Positions 22,090-35,859 of a stretch of DNA of 64,000 nt are shown in pieces. Under the pieces are notes generated by a model, which saw only the letters and a program-made list of their open reading frames with translations, was not told the DNA's origin and did not search any database. Every line of letters starts with the position of its first letter. The stretch's first letter is position 1. Made by a program: the position numbers and the translations under genes. Source of the DNA: Charina bottae (lineage: Eukaryota > Chordata > Lepidosauria > Squamata > Charinaidae); assembly GCA_023362775.1 (NCBI GenBank), contig JALMGJ010000014.1, positions 1,674,001 through 1,738,000 of the forward strand, in the 5' to 3' direction.

Positions 22090-24285
22090 TTTGGGCACAG
22101 CCCAAAGACACTAACTACTCTAGGCTTTACTGCAGAAACCTAAAAGACTTACAACTAAGTAAAACTTACAGTTAAATAAAACTCAGTACCCCCTCTGAGC
22201 CTCCCCAGTCTGTAGAATCAGCTAGTAGACTCTGTTTGCAGGCCCATAATTATTCTGACTCAGAAAAGCTTTGTTGTGACAATTTGTTGACGTTTTGATG
22301 TTTCAGTGTATCTTATTGAATTGACAAAACAGTTTGAATCGACACAAACCAATTCTCAGTGGAAGACCTTTTAATTCGAATTAAAATGGATTTTTAAATT
22401 AAATTAACCCAGTCAATACGTTGGAATTGATGATTGAAATCAAATCATTTGGAACACTGAAGTCAGTTCAATCACATGGATCAGATAGATTCAATTCATC
22501 AAACTGATTTTATGGATCAGGTTAGGCCTAGTAATTAGATATTTGGAGTATTTTCAGTACTGAATATAATTCTGTGTACCTTCAACCTGTGCAGAGATGA
22601 ATTGGGCCTCCCCTTGTTGTTTGATGTGAACTTTAAATAAATTATTATTTTACACGGCATTTACATTTTGATCATGATCTGTATTGTTCACTTGGCTGAT
22701 GCTCTACGATGAGAGATATTAACTGATATGTTTTCCATAGTATGTTTTTAATGGATCTTAATTTGTTTTACACCTACTTAGATTGTTTTATTCTCTTGAT
22801 CATGTATAAAAGCTTCAGAGAACCTGTGGTTCCCCCAAAGTGGTCTAAAAGAAGTTGCTGAAACAAACAAACAAACAAACAATAAACTAGTGAAGTGACA
22901 AAGGCTGTAACACAGTTAAACAAATATGCCATAGAAAAGGTGTGATGCTGTCCAGGACTTGGTCATCTACTGACCAAGCTTGTCTGCATTGCATGAACTT
23001 AGCTTGAAGTAGCACCAACACATAAACTGCACCGCTAGATGTACCAACTTGATATCTGCAATTTGTAATTGAAGATCAGCAGAATTGCAAAATGAAATTT
23101 CTCCCTTGGGTTTCTGCCTTCATCCCCCTTGTAATAAATCTTGAAAACAAGGAAGACTATTAGCTAAATATTAACCCCCCTCTCCCTTTTCATATGGTCT
23201 TTGTTCCAACCAGGCTTGGAAAGATATCCATTAAAAATCAGTCTCCCTGAGATGAAGAGATCAAGAGGTTTTTGGAAATGGGCAGGGTCCCTGTCTTCAT
23301 TTCCAGACTAGCAACATCTCAGATATGTCTGTGTGACAAGGTCCAGGCCCCTAAGCCCCAAGAGGTGATGCCATTCCAGACTGAAGAGACGTTGGACGCT
23401 GAGGTCTCTGCTGTTACGAGTCGGAGACGGTTGATCTGCCAGTGTTGGCATCCGCTTAGCCTTGGATGGTATTTTAATGGCTTTCACCCTCCTGTTTCCT
23501 GTCGTTCAGTTTGACTCCTTAATTACTGTAATTAGGAACACTGTCAAAATCTGGGTGGTACCAAGATGATTTTGCGAGTGGCAAATGGATGCATCTCCCT
23601 CACCCAACACATTAGGAGGTCATTGTCATTGTCACCAAGGCATCTGATGTGCCTAAAGTGTTTAATTTGGTTTGAATGTAGAAACAGGGAGTCCTGAGCA
23701 GGCAAAACAGGCCTGTCTGGCATGTTCAGCTGGGAATTCAGACATTTGTTTTATTCCTGTAAAGATAGAAGTTTAGCCTTGAGGTCTTCACTTAGTCACA
23801 GTTCTTCTAGGAACTTCAGAATTCAGATTTCTGCATCCTTAATAGCCAACTTCCATGGCAAAGTTAATCTGCTCTTCCTGTCACTCTACCGAAGGAGCAA
23901 GGAGTAACGAGCCAAACATACTGGTGGAATAAGATTCTTAATTAGCAAGGATCTGGAATGATGTTCTCTGAATTCATAATGACAAGGAAAGACATGTTTG
24001 ACATATTCTAAGTTTTTGTCATGTTGGCTGGGAATTATGTGAATGGAAAGCTGATGCTTTTGGAGGGTGTCAAGTTGCTCTTAGATGTTCTTTCCAATTT
24101 TTGAAATCCAGTTTGGGCAGATGATAAGAAAACAAATGGAAGACAGAGACTGGGCCAAAAGATTACTTACTCCTCTAGCTTCTCAGGATAGATTTCCATG
24201 TCCCTTTCGCAAGTTGCTCTTAGTATTTATTAGTGTTTTCTCCAAGAGATGGCTCTTTCCTTCTCCATGTGTATCTTTGCATCAT
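22090..24285. other. Unassigned sequence
   Basis: No exon recognised. 22320-22510 contains many GATTCAA and AATTGA words like those at 3780 and 17280. A short (AAAC)n array lies at 22861-22882. Confidence 0.35.
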
Positions 24286-24298
24286 CCCTATGAGATAG

Positions 24299-24493
24299 TC
24301 TATGAAGGTTCTCAGTCTTCCAGGTGGAATTGTCTGTAGCTTGAATCATGTCAACTGGATTTCTATTTTCTCAGTGGAAACGTTTCGCTCCTTATTCAGT
24401 CTTATTGCTCAGACTGAAGAAGCTCCTTGGATAAGAAGCGAAACGTTTCCACTGAGAAAATAGAAATCCAGTTGACATGATTCAAGCTACAGA
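24299..24493. mobile_element. Palindromic PLE family A insertion with 13-bp TSD
   Basis: The insertion is flanked by ccctatgagatag at 24286-24298 and 24494-24506. It starts with tctatgaaggttctcagtc, exactly as the copy at 2274 does. An inverted pair of family A 3' ends follows: tctgtagcttgaatc ... gtttcgctcctta, then ctgaagaagctcc ... gattcaagctacaga, with a centre near 24400. No coding sequence is present. Confidence 0.9.
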
Positions 24494-24506
24494 CCCTATG
24501 AGATAG

Positions 24507-25199
24507 GTTGAGCTGAGAGCTGGAGACAGACCCAAAGTCCTCTAACAGGTGTTCAGAAATTTGAACCTGGTCACCTCTGTGCCTCATTGTCCTTGTTGTT
24601 ACCTATGATATTTTCACACAAATCTGTAGCTATTTTTTTAAAGGTTTAGAAAAGTTTTGTATGTATGCATTTAAATAACATTAAATAATATTTCAATGCA
24701 TGTTTTCTCCCCAAACTATTAATATTTACTCTGACCTAGTCATAAACTGCAACGGAACTGCACTGCAAGATTTGAAGAACATCAGGATTGCATTCTCTGG
24801 CAGATGTTAGGTTCTCAAAAACATCAGAGAACAATCTTTCCTGAATCCTATCTGAGATCTTTGAACTAAGAATGCTGAGTGTTGACTCATGATCTGGGTT
24901 TTTGGCTAATGCATTATCCCACAGCCCCCTGCTCAGGGACCATCTATACACATACATTCTTCCTTTAATCTGAGGTCTTTTCTTCTAACTTTTTCTTCTA
25001 GAATGAAAAGATTCCTCTAAAGCATGTTGGCAACTTTGGCAACATTGCCTGTAAAATGGATAGCCCAGCAAAGATTGGGATGAGCCATGTCATATGCGTT
25101 GAGAACAAGGATGGGGGAGAAGAGGAGACATCTGGAGAAGCAGATCTTGTAGATACAACATGCTCCTACTCCTGGCTGTGTTCTGATGGTGTATGAGTA
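24507..25199. other. Unassigned sequence
   Basis: No gene or repeat family recognised. Confidence 0.35.
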
Positions 25200-25280
25200 T
25201 GTGTGACCGCCCAGGGTCCCTCCTTGTGGGGGAGATGGGCGGGATATAAATATGGTGATAAATAAATCAATAAAATAAAT
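25200..25280 (+). mobile_element. LINE/SINE 3' tail (L2/CR1-type)
   Basis: 'accgcccagggtccctcc...gagatgggcgggatataaata' runs into an AAATAAAT-type tail. It is the plus-strand version of the family noted at 9240. Confidence 0.6.
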
Positions 25281-28200
25281 GTGTGTCCTTGCATATATGT
25301 CTGTGTGGCTGTCTGAGAGCGTCTGCAGTGACAGAAACATGCGAGATGGAGGAAAAATGGATCCCTGTGGTTCTAGAACTGGCTCTCGACCTAGGGATCC
25401 CTGCTGCTAGTAAGTACTGAGCCTAAAGGCTGTTCTGATGGAAACCTATTTTTTTCTCCTGGTGGGGTTTTATGATTCAGGCAATCAATCTCTCGCAGAA
25501 AAATATATGGATTATTTCAGTAGTTTCTTTCCCTTTTCCAAGTTTCCTCTTTGTTCTTGTTTCCACAAAACAAGAAATTGTGGGCAATTGCGGGGCTTGG
25601 GGGAATCAACTTTCTCAAGCAGACAGAGCCGAGGTTGGGTCTCGAGGACCAAGTAATTGACTGAAGAAGTTCACATAGTCATGAGAAATGGGAAGGACCA
25701 TTTGTCTAGGATCGCTTTGAAAAGTCAGGGCACAGATTTATGGAGGGCGGCCTCACAGGGGCTGTTAAATCCACTGATGGCTGAGTCTTGCTACTTCATA
25801 CACACAAGCGTATGTGTGCGCGCCCTGTGGTCTAAACCTGGCCTATTTTTTCTCCAGATGAGCAAAGCCACCAAGGAAGGATTCATCTACTCAAAATGTG
25901 GACTCTTCATTTTCCACAATACTTCTGTTAACCCCACAGAAGTTCAGGTTCATAGGGACTTGCTAGGAAGCCTGGGCAGTGGATATGCCAGGAGGGAGTG
26001 TGTATGCATGTGTAAATAACAACCTTTCATTGCCTTCCCTCCTTTCTTGTGCCTGAAGAATTGAAATATTTATCTGATTTTCTAATTTTCTGATTCTAAT
26101 TTTCTTGTGTTGCTCAATTCCTTGTTATATCTTCTCTTCCCTATGTAGAAAAGTAAAATCCTGAAATCCATATTTGGAGAAAGGGACAGAGTATCTAAAA
26201 TGTTTTACATCAAGAAATAAAGCTGGAAATAGAACCTACTCTAGATGGTGATACCCAACCCCAACAGAATGCAAGCATCTTCTCCTGTTTCTCCACCTCT
26301 TTTCTCCTGTGGCCTTAATGCATTCTTTTGCCAACCCATGGCCCTTCGGATATGTTGGATTACAGTCCCATCATCCTCAGTCAGCATAGCAGATGGTTCG
26401 GAGGAAGCTGCCTAATCCTTTAGTGATTTGTATTATGCTGTACTTTGGATGAACCTGTGAGGATCAGAACACTTTTAGTACAATGTCACTGAGTTGCCTG
26501 CTTTGCTTCCCTAAATACCCTAGCAATGAGAATGGCTGAAAGTCATTTTTAATATGACAGAAAGGGGAAATAATTGTATTCAAGGAGTAATCATATTAAG
26601 TGCCCTTAAGTGCTTTAATTGTTATTCTCCTGATCCCATCACTTCTCTATCCTAGGCTCATCTTCATTTAGGAGTGGGGCTTGAAGCTTGAGGTGACAGC
26701 AATTGGGTTACTCCTTAGAAATGTTCCTAGTGTTCAGAATGAAGTTGGTGAGACAAGGACCAGGGATTCCCTGGTTAGAGAGAGCCGTTATGTCCACATA
26801 GCTGAGCTGTGACTGCCTCTGTGATCTTGAAGAGCAGTGAAATATCCATTGACTCAGAAGGGTGGAGGAAAAAGACTTGAGATTTAAATCCTGGAGCACA
26901 CACAGGCATACACACACTTCGATAGCAGTGAATGGTAGCAGGCGTTTCTGTTGTACATGGCTTCATTCTAGTATAAAGTATCTATTCTATCTGAATTACT
27001 GTATGTCTGTAAGTCTTCTGCAGAGTAAGCCAAGTCCTACATGTGACATTCAGAATCTGGAAAACCTCAGCTTTATTTCCTCTATCTGCTTCCTTCCCAT
27101 TTTCTCCCCTTCATCAACACGAATGTTTCTATACCGAATGTCCTCTTTCCGATCCATAGGAGCTGCCGTGGGCAGTACGAATACTGCTGATCCTCCCACT
27201 CCACCCTTGATCAATCAGGAAATGCTCTGCATAAACTAACTTTGGCCACAGCTCAGAGCATGCCAGGAGATGTCTGATCATTGCTGGTGCCACCGGTGAG
27301 AAGAAATTAGTGCTTGGCCACAGTGATTCATGGGTATTAGTGGAGCATGTAATTAAATGGGAGCTGTCTCTCTTCCCTGCACTATTGATGGAGAGAGCTG
27401 CAGCTTTCACAGCTCAGCCTTATCCTTCCTTGATGTTTTCCATGTGGCATGTCAGCACCAGACAAGGCCTGTCAAACATCACCTTGAAGCTAAGACATGT
27501 GCTGCGTGCTCATCAATCCAAGTATCTAACATGTCAGGAAACTCTCTCTCTCCCTCGTTCTCCCTTTGTCGTTCATGTTTGTACATTAACTCTTTGCAGG
27601 GTACAGATGTAGCCTAGGAAGAGGTAAGAGTAAAAGCAATGTGTTTGAATTTGCTCCTCGTTCCTGGAGATCATTTGGTTGCAGCATGTGGCCCCGAATC
27701 ATCTATTCATGCACATTATTTTTGTTCTTTCCATTTGGCTATTATATACCTGGGTCTGATTTATTCTTTACTTGATGCCTTGCATGTGTGAATGGCTCAC
27801 CAAAGAAATAACTGCCTGGGGGGAGGGAAGTAATGTCATCCCTCCCATCCAACATAGTGAAGCAACTTTACAGTCCCCTTTTTGTGTTCTGAATATGGAG
27901 AAAACTATCAAAGGTGGGTGAATTGGCCCTTGACAACTGTCACTTGTCTTTTTGGGAGCTGGTTCACTCAGCTAAGCATCTTGACTGAGGATATGCACGA
28001 CAATAAAGAAGTTATTTCTCTGATCAATACATTCTGTCTCTAAATTGTGCCTTGTTTCATAAAGACACACTGGTGCAAATGTATGAACCTGTTCTCGTTT
28101 ATTAATAAAGACACCAGTGAAGTGCAACTGTCAGTCTTACATGTATCCGAGTTAAATTACTACCTGGTATTCTGATTGTGCTTTGATCTTATTGCATGAA

Positions 28201-29958
28201 TCACAGATCAGAACAGCTGTTTTGGATCTGATGCAAACTCCTACCCCCTTTCAAATGGTACCAAGCTGAACTTGCCTTAGGCTTGGGAATAAGGGCAACT
28301 TCAATGTGTGCTGCCAAATTTGGATTTGATGATTCCCCTGAAGTGAACCACACTTGTATCTTGAAGGTACGTAGCTGAATTCCTCAGTGGCTTCATCAGG
28401 ATTGAACATTTTAGAAACTTGAGGAGCACTAGGCCCTGGGAATAATGGTTTACCTTGATCATAATCATGACCTTGGAGATAAGCCCTGACTAGCCTAGAT
28501 GTTTCAAAGTATATAAGAAGTTCTTTGTAATGTTCTGAAGCCTTTGACTCTTATTTGATTCCAAGCCCAGTGCTTTCTGGATGTATTGACTCACATCTCC
28601 TGGATATCCTACCCACCACTGTTACTATTCTGACCAAGAATTCTGAGAATCATCTAAACACTTCAGGAGGGTACCAAGTTGAAGACGGTGTCTAGAGTTG
28701 AGAATTGCTCACTATGGATCTACTTCAACCATTCTGAGTATGAAGGATTCCTGGTCACAGGTAGATGAACCAGTAATGGAACGTGGCACTTCAACTCTTT
28801 ACTGAACAGAGAAAGAGCTGAGATCTTGGAGGGCAAAAGGAGATCAAAGTGAACAGAGACTGAACAACACATCTGGAATGACTTAATACAACTGGGTTTA
28901 ATTTTGGACCATATATTTAAAGTGCTGACATGTTTTCATAACCCCCTTCCCCCCCAATAACATTCCTTGCCATGGCCAACATAGACCTCAGTATCAATAG
29001 TAAATGTGTTAACCAGGCTTAGGCATTGCTCCCTTTGCTTTGGAGAAGCAGGTGGACCTGTTGAGGTGGGCCTGGAAGCACCAACAGCGCCATTTGTCCT
29101 GATGTCAGCATTTTATCTCGCAGCTCTTCCAGGTCCCGCCTCAGGCAAGAGGTGACATCACAGTTTGAGGCAACCATGTTCTAAACTTGAAGTTGGCAAT
29201 AGTGGTAGTAGCTACTGTATGTTTTGAGAGGGAGGGCTGCCATCTTGCTTTGGGGTACTTTGTCATATTCTTTTTTTGTTAAGCTTCTAGGAATTGGCTT
29301 GAGGTAGTGTGAATACAGCTTAGTTTTTGTGTAAATGCTGAAATGGTAAAGTTAAGCCTTAAGATGGCATGTGGGGTTGGCAGAGGGAAACATATGTTGG
29401 GGCAAAATCCAAAGTGCATGGAAAACCCACTGGGATCCAGAGTGCATCAAACAATATTAGCCTTCTCCAACAAAATGTACAAAAATAAATATCAACTTAG
29501 CCTCCACTGCAGAGTTTCCCCAGTGGAGCTTCTCCATATTGTTAGTCACTCAATAACTAGAATCCTGAATCATGGCTCACAATGGCAGGTTAAAGGACTG
29601 TTTTTTATCCCAGTGTCTCTGTGGGTCATTGGCAGAAGGGTATAGATAGCTCACCTTATCAGCAGCAAGGAAAGCTTAGCACAGAAGCATCTGCCTACAT
29701 AGCTCTATCAATTCCTTGCTTCTTCTTAATTGCCTCCGATTCATCATAGTTTATGTGACCCACTGTTTTTCAGGAATTCCTCTATCTCTCCTCCCCTTTT
29801 ATATACAATCCTATTACACACAAGCAAAATGGGGAGGGGAGATAGGAATTCCCATGCCTATAACCCATTGAGGTTACACATGATCGCAACCCACTCACAC
29901 TTCAACCGTATAAATGTGCAATCTAAAACAGTATGGACATTCTTTAAATATTATTGGA
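25281..29958. other. Long stretch without recognised genes
   Basis: No exon with family motifs was found. 26325-26420 resembles a degenerate hAT MITE (ggattacagtcccatcatcc ... cagcatagcagatgg). 27560-27840 is non-repetitive and could be conserved non-coding DNA, an inference from appearance only. Confidence 0.3.
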
Positions 29959-30035
29959 AACTGCCCAGAGTCTACTGTTGTAGAGATGGGCGGTGATAAA
30001 TCCGAATAATAAATAAATAAAAATAAATAAATAAA
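29959..30035 (+). mobile_element. LINE/SINE 3' tail (L2/CR1-type)
   Basis: 'ctgcccagagtc...gagatgggcggtgataaa' is followed by AAATAAATA repeats. Same tail family as 25200. Confidence 0.55.
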
Positions 30036-30204
30036 GGAGCAGTCAAAACAATTATTTTCAAAGGCCTGATCTATGTTGGCTTTCATCCTTCGTTAAGAGC
30101 AAGGGGTACCTGAAAATACTCTTCAATGCAGAATGTGCATAGCAAAATTTAGAGTTGATCAACATTTTTTAGCCTGAACAACAAAATCCCTCCCTCTCTC
30201 TTTG

Positions 30205-30302
30205 TCCTTCCTTCCTTCCTTCCTTCCTTCCTTCCTTCCTTCCTTCCTTCCTTCCTTCCTTCCTTCCTTCCTTCCTTCCTTCCTTCCTTCCTTCCTTCCT
30301 TC
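30205..30302. repeat. (TTCC)n microsatellite
   Basis: About 24 TTCC units. Open frames across it are artefacts. Confidence 0.98.
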
Positions 30303-33300
30303 GGTCCTGGTTTAAAGGAATAGTTGTCTGAATGCATCTACCCTCCTGTCCCATGTTCACTTTGCATGATCTCTGGTTTGAATGACTTCTAGACAGAAAC
30401 AAAAATAATCAGGGACACAGGGACACAAGAGGGCTAAGAAAAGGGAACTGGAGCAAGTTTTTGAGTATGGATATTCACTGGAGCTTTCTTTGAAAACTTC
30501 TTTGTATCAAGCGTTGTTCATACAGGAAGTGCCTTGTTCCATTTTGTGGAACAAGACTCATATTTCCATAGATGAATGAGATGGTTGAAACCTCCTGGCC
30601 CCTAAGCTAAAAAAAATCATCACAGGTTGGTCAATGTTGCATTCAAAAGGAATAACAAGATCCAGAGTTTCAAGCGGGGTGTGGGCAAATGCTGTGCTAA
30701 CTTGAAGTTTAACCATAGTGCAAATTGTGTAACTGGGAAGCAGATAATGAACATGTGAACAAATCTGGCATTTTCCACTAGGGCTGTGTGGTGGCACAGA
30801 TACAAAGATGCACAACATCAGTTTGGAACAAAAGGCCTGTGGAGGATCAACTATTAGAAAGGACAGGAATTAAGAATGGGATAAAATTAAGGATGGGTTT
30901 GTAAAAAAAGATTACAAAAAGGACTAGCAAACAAGGCAGGGACATGCTCTGTGGCCCAGTCCTATGCTTGTAAGAATTCCCATTGTGTTCCATGGGGTTT
31001 GCTCCCTAGCAGATATGTTCAGGGTTGCAGCCTTAATCTAATGATGAAAAGTACCAATGCACCAATACTCTTCAACAACAACAAAAATGGGGGAAAAAAA
31101 GGTATGAGGGAGAGGAGGGTGGGGGTCACAATGTTAACTCATACTCACAGACACATGCACACCAACTAACTGTGGAGGGTTAGGGAAGGGATCAAAGGCC
31201 TTGGTGGGTGCATGAATGTTGAAGACATATAAAGATTTCCCCTCTTCTGCTTGATCGTGTCTGTGGTTCTTTCACACATAGGGCACTTTTGGGGAACTGG
31301 GAAGAGCACTGGAACCTGGCGGTGAAGAGCAGAAGGACGTGGAGGAAGCATTGAACAAGCAGACATCTTCTCGGAAATAAGACAAGGGACTAAAGACTGA
31401 AGGTACTTTCTGGCAGGTTCTGGTCATCCTGTGAAGAACGATGGGTTAGGTAATCACCTGCATCTGGTATCTCTAAGTGACACTTGTTAAAGTTCTGTGG
31501 GGAAGAAAAACACAGATTTAAATTGAGCACAGTATCATTGTAAGCTTACTTCAATAGTAAGTGGCCTTACTATTCATGTGAAATACATGTGACAGAGTCC
31601 CCCCCCCCTCCCGGATGAAACTGTACACAGTAAAACATGACAGGTATGTTAGCCAAAAAAAGAGAAAAAAATCCCTATGAATTAATGAAGAAAAATGGGG
31701 GAAATATTCTTTCTCATGTCTAGAAGAGTCATCCAATATATTTGCAGCTTCAGGACAGACCCAATAAGTTCTTCTTGAGCAAGTCCAACCTAGGTTGTAG
31801 TCTTTTTGGCACAAGGAATAGACTTTTTCATTTAAAAATGTTGTTATGCTTCACGGTCTCCAACTTCTGATTTTATCCTGACTTGTTTCTTTGGCTTATG
31901 TTTAATTTTGGATTTCTTGATATTTTTGGTCATTTTGTGCTTTATTTTTTTTTATGAACACTGCCCAGAAAATAGGTTGTATAATACATTAAAAAAAAAT
32001 AAGCAAAGTCTTATAAGTTAATTATGGGACTTGGAACAAAAGCTTCTTCTTTAGAAGTACAATGGAAATTTTGCCAGTGTTAGAGTTTGTTACCTCCTTT
32101 AATTTTATCAACATTAGAAGTGGATTTGGAAGTTCTTGCTTGGGAGAAAATGAGGATAAAGGATTTCTAATAAGAAATTAAATAGGTTTTCCCATGCCAG
32201 CACCAGAGAACAACTATAATATGGTGGCAGAACAGAGGTAAGCATAGGTTGAAGCCCTCTTACTGGACAGCAAAGCTCAAAAAAGAAATTAAAAAAGTCC
32301 AATTGATAGTTCCAATTGATAGAGTCAGATGGAGGAAATATATATTGATCTTTATCTATATTAAGGTAATCAAGTTGGATAGATCTGTGGCTAAAGAAAC
32401 AACCAAGGTCAAAGGTGGGCAATCTGCAGACTTTGGTTGACTCCAGAATCCATTTTTATAGTCTCAGACTCCCTTAAGTTCAAAATTTGGCTGTAAACGA
32501 TATTCTCTTCCCTTCCCTTCTCTGAATTAAGGTATAAAATTGATGTGTTCAGCCTCTGGAAGGGAACCATTTTTTTGTTATTAAAAAAAATCTCCTAATA
32601 TAAAGATTGAACTAAAAAAATCACTCCTGGAGCATCATCATGTCTTTTCAACTCTTAGACATAGGAAAGAAGTCACTCACCTCCAACTGACATGCTTAAA
32701 CCATTAAATATTCTTAGCACACAGGGCTGGAACACAAGACCTTTTTTTAAAAAATAATCTACTACTCGGGTCATTGATCCCTAGTTGTCTGATTGCCCCT
32801 CAGTGGCACGAGAGTGGCACTGACCTTTCACTCTCCCAAATGAGGGCACACTTCACATTCTCAATCTGGATAATTTTATAACCTCTCATTTATTAACAAG
32901 TCTCCTTTTCTCCACCTCTGCAAATTATTCTCCAGATCTATCAAGTAATTTGAAGATGGGAGCTGGGATGGAAAGGGATCATTTAGCAGATAATTCCACA
33001 AGTCAGTACTAGACAGAACTTGGAAAGAACATATTTGACAGCATCTGTTCAAGTCACTTTCAAACGGGACCACATTGTCTACAGCAGAACATAACCAGGA
33101 ACATTCGGACCAAGAGAACATGGACATTCATGCAGGCCAGTAACATGCTCTTCTACCCCTGTCTTATTTAAACAGAACCTCCACAATTCTGGCAAATGCA
33201 AAGCAGCACAAATTAGGATCGGATTTCAAGAGGTGCAATGGAAGGAGAAGGAGAAACATTCTCTGTGAATGCTTGGTAAAGGAGCATTTGTTGCAAGCAA

Positions 33301-34068
33301 AGTTGAGGTTGAAAGATTCTCTTTACCCCAATAGAAGTAAAAATGTGCCTTTCAAGTCCTACATTTTAAGGTTTCTAGTCTCCTTCTAAAACTGACTTGG
33401 AATATCTACCAGGTTTACAATCCATTCAACATGTGCTACAACCTCTGCATTGGCTACCCTTAGTCCTTAGCTAGCAGAAAGATGTTGATCCTGTTCACAC
33501 AATATGCTCATTCATGTAAACCCTCAATTAGGCTGTTGTGGAAACACAAACAGGGGTTAATTGATCTACTCAACTAATTCCCCCCAGGGGTTGGCATTTA
33601 GCTGAGAATAGATATTAAACCAGCTCTACCCGGTCAACCATATTGTGGGAAAACCAAACCTATCAATTGCTCAATTGTGCAACAGGCAAATTGGTTGAGA
33701 TTAAAAAGCTGCATGATTCATAGAGGGCTAGTAATAGGAAGTTCCTGGAAAAGCAGACGGGGACTCTATATTCCAAAATAGGAATTTTTGACCCAGTTAA
33801 TGTGGCTGCATGTTGCTGGAACCATACCAGGATAGGAGATCTGACAGGGTTAGTGTCTGGCTGAATTAAACATGTTGTGAGAATAGAGTAAAAACACTGG
33901 ATTGTAATGTAACATGAGGGGCTGGGCCCACACAACACACTAAGCCACAAAAAAACCCAATCCAAAGTTAATATTAACCATTTTTAGCATGTTGTGCAAA
34001 GTTGGCTGCTTAATCTGACCTGGTTAACTCTGTTGGCTGAAAATAGCACCCATCTCCCTGTTCTGATT
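30303..34068. other. Long stretch without recognised genes
   Basis: No convincing exon or known repeat. It contains several homopolymer and AT-rich runs. Confidence 0.3.
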
Positions 34069-34076
34069 CTTTAAAA

Positions 34077-34211
34077 CAGTGTTTCTCAACCTTGGCAGGT
34101 TAAAGATGTGTAGACTTCAACTCCCAGAATTCCCTTGCCAGCAAGACTGGCTGGGGAATTCTGGGAGTTGAAGTCCACACATTTTCAACCTGCCAAGGTT
34201 GAGAAACACTG
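34077..34211. mobile_element. hAT-type hairpin MITE, 135 bp
   Basis: Termini cagtgtttctcaaccttggc and gccaaggttgagaaacactg are perfect inverted repeats. The complementarity continues inward (gacttcaactcccagaattc against gaattctgggagttgaagtc), so almost the whole element folds into one hairpin. The flanks ctttaaaa and ctttagaa (34069-34076, 34212-34219) are an 8-bp TSD with one mismatch. Confidence 0.92.
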
Positions 34212-34219
34212 CTTTAGAA

Positions 34220-34845
34220 GTTCCACCAAGGGCTTTCCCTGGCACTAAAATTATTTGATCCTCTTTCCCCTGAAAGGAGCAGCAAAAATAATAGAAAAAC
34301 ACCAGAAAACCATGTTCTGCCCAGTTCCAAACTAAATGTTTTATGATGAGATTTTCTTTGGGGAGGGGGATAAAAAAAATGCAAAACAAACTCCACACTC
34401 TGAGAAACAAAATGTCATTCATGATTTATTGATGGTCCTGCTAAGTCAAGCGAATGCAAGAACTAGCTGGGGCTTTTGAGAGAGAGAGAGAGCTGCCTTT
34501 TTGGGGGTGAAAGGCAGCAAAGAGGAGAAAGGAGGTTGGGGGCTGAGGTGGGGTGGGGTGGGGTGGGCAGGCTGGATCCCTCACTTGCTTTAGAGTAACA
34601 GGAGGAGACAACATTTGGGGGAAATGGAGACAAATGGAAAGTGGGGAGGTTGCTCTGTATAATGACTGTGAATTACTATTCCTTCCCCTGCCCCAGAAGC
34701 AAATATGGGGAAAACTAAATAGATTCGTATGCATTCCGGACTATTAAAAAGCTCAATAAGAATAGCTGCATCTGAAAATTTATATGCAAATTGTACATAT
34801 TTTCTCATAGTATCATTTCTTTTGCAAGAGGTATAAACAGGGAAT
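34220..34845. other. Unassigned sequence with a G-rich run
   Basis: No gene. 34548-34567 contains GGGGTGGGGTGGGGTGGG, four G-tracts fitting the G-quadruplex consensus. Confidence 0.4.
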
Positions 34846-34910
34846 TCCAAAAAGTCAGGATGGCAGCTGCTGCCATGCGATTGAAGCCCTGCCTGTTTTA
34901 TATATGCAAT
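34846..34910. mobile_element. Fragment of the AAAAAGTCAAGATGG MITE family
   Basis: 'ttccaaaaagtcaggatggc...gattgaagccctgcc' matches the left end and interior of the copies at 58534 and 63656. The right end is missing; an AAT array begins there. Confidence 0.6.
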
Positions 34911-34912
34911 GA

Positions 34913-34961
<49 letters not shown>

Positions 34962-34962
34962 T
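34913..34962. repeat. (TAA)n microsatellite
   Basis: About 16 units, abutting a truncated MITE. Confidence 0.96.
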
Positions 34963-35090
34963 CATCTTCTGAAATCTGCTCCTGTGAGCTTTCACACATA
35001 CTTTTTGCAACCAGGAGGGGCTAGATTTTTTTTTAATGCACCATATATCACATCCTGTGCTGATGATGTGATTTATAATGCATAATTATA

Positions 35091-35161
35091 ATAAGCCGCC
35101 CAGAGTCACCGTGTGTGAGCTGGGCGGCCATATACACTTGTTTAATAAATAAAAAATAAAA
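35091..35161 (+). mobile_element. LINE/SINE 3' tail (L2/CR1-type)
   Basis: 'aagccgcccagagtcaccg...gctgggcggcc..ata' is followed by AATAAATAAAAAATAAA. Confidence 0.6.
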
Positions 35162-35859
35162 CTAAAATAACATTTGATTTAGAAGAAGGAGTTTTATTTT
35201 GAAAGTTCAGACCAAGAATTGCCATCAGCCAAAGAGCTGGAATCCGGTTTCCCAGAATTCCAAAATTTATTTCTGGGCCCTCAGATGCCACCACCCAAGG
35301 TCATGAACCAGTTCCTCTAGATGCCAGTCAAAGAACGAATGAAGGGTTAGTGCCCGTTATGCTGATCTGATCCCATATTAACATGGAAACAGGCCTCGGC
35401 CCCCTCTCTTGCTTCCCTTTCCAACATGGCCTTGGAGTGTTTAGTAAGTTGTTTGTCCTGCACAGGATTAATTTTTCATGCTGAGCTTGCCATCTGCAGA
35501 TGTCTTCCACTCAGGCTTATGTGCAGTGAAGCCTTCAGACCCAGGGATGGTGATGCATGTGGGCAGGATTTGCTACTCAATGCCATTATAGGAAGGAAGG
35601 CAATAGACCACGTCGAACATCAATCATGGAGGTTCCGGATGATTAGAGATCAGGATGATCTCCTTTAGTCTGCCCCTGACCTGGGTGTTTAAAACTTGCA
35701 AGCTCTGGGACTTAAAATTCTCCCTATGAATGCTGTGAAAACTTCTGCCCACAGGTAGTGAAAGAAGTGGTAGAGTCTTAGCAGGTAGAAGCTGTACCCC
35801 CTGAGTTTGCAAGGGGGTGAGTTAATCATTTTTGAACACACCCTAACATTAAACAAGAC
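35162..35859. other. Unassigned sequence
   Basis: No gene or known repeat recognised. Confidence 0.35.

Noticed and set aside
27129..27410. 93-residue minus-strand frame in a repeat-free region
   Set aside because: No recognisable domain, no supporting splice partner; better treated as non-coding.
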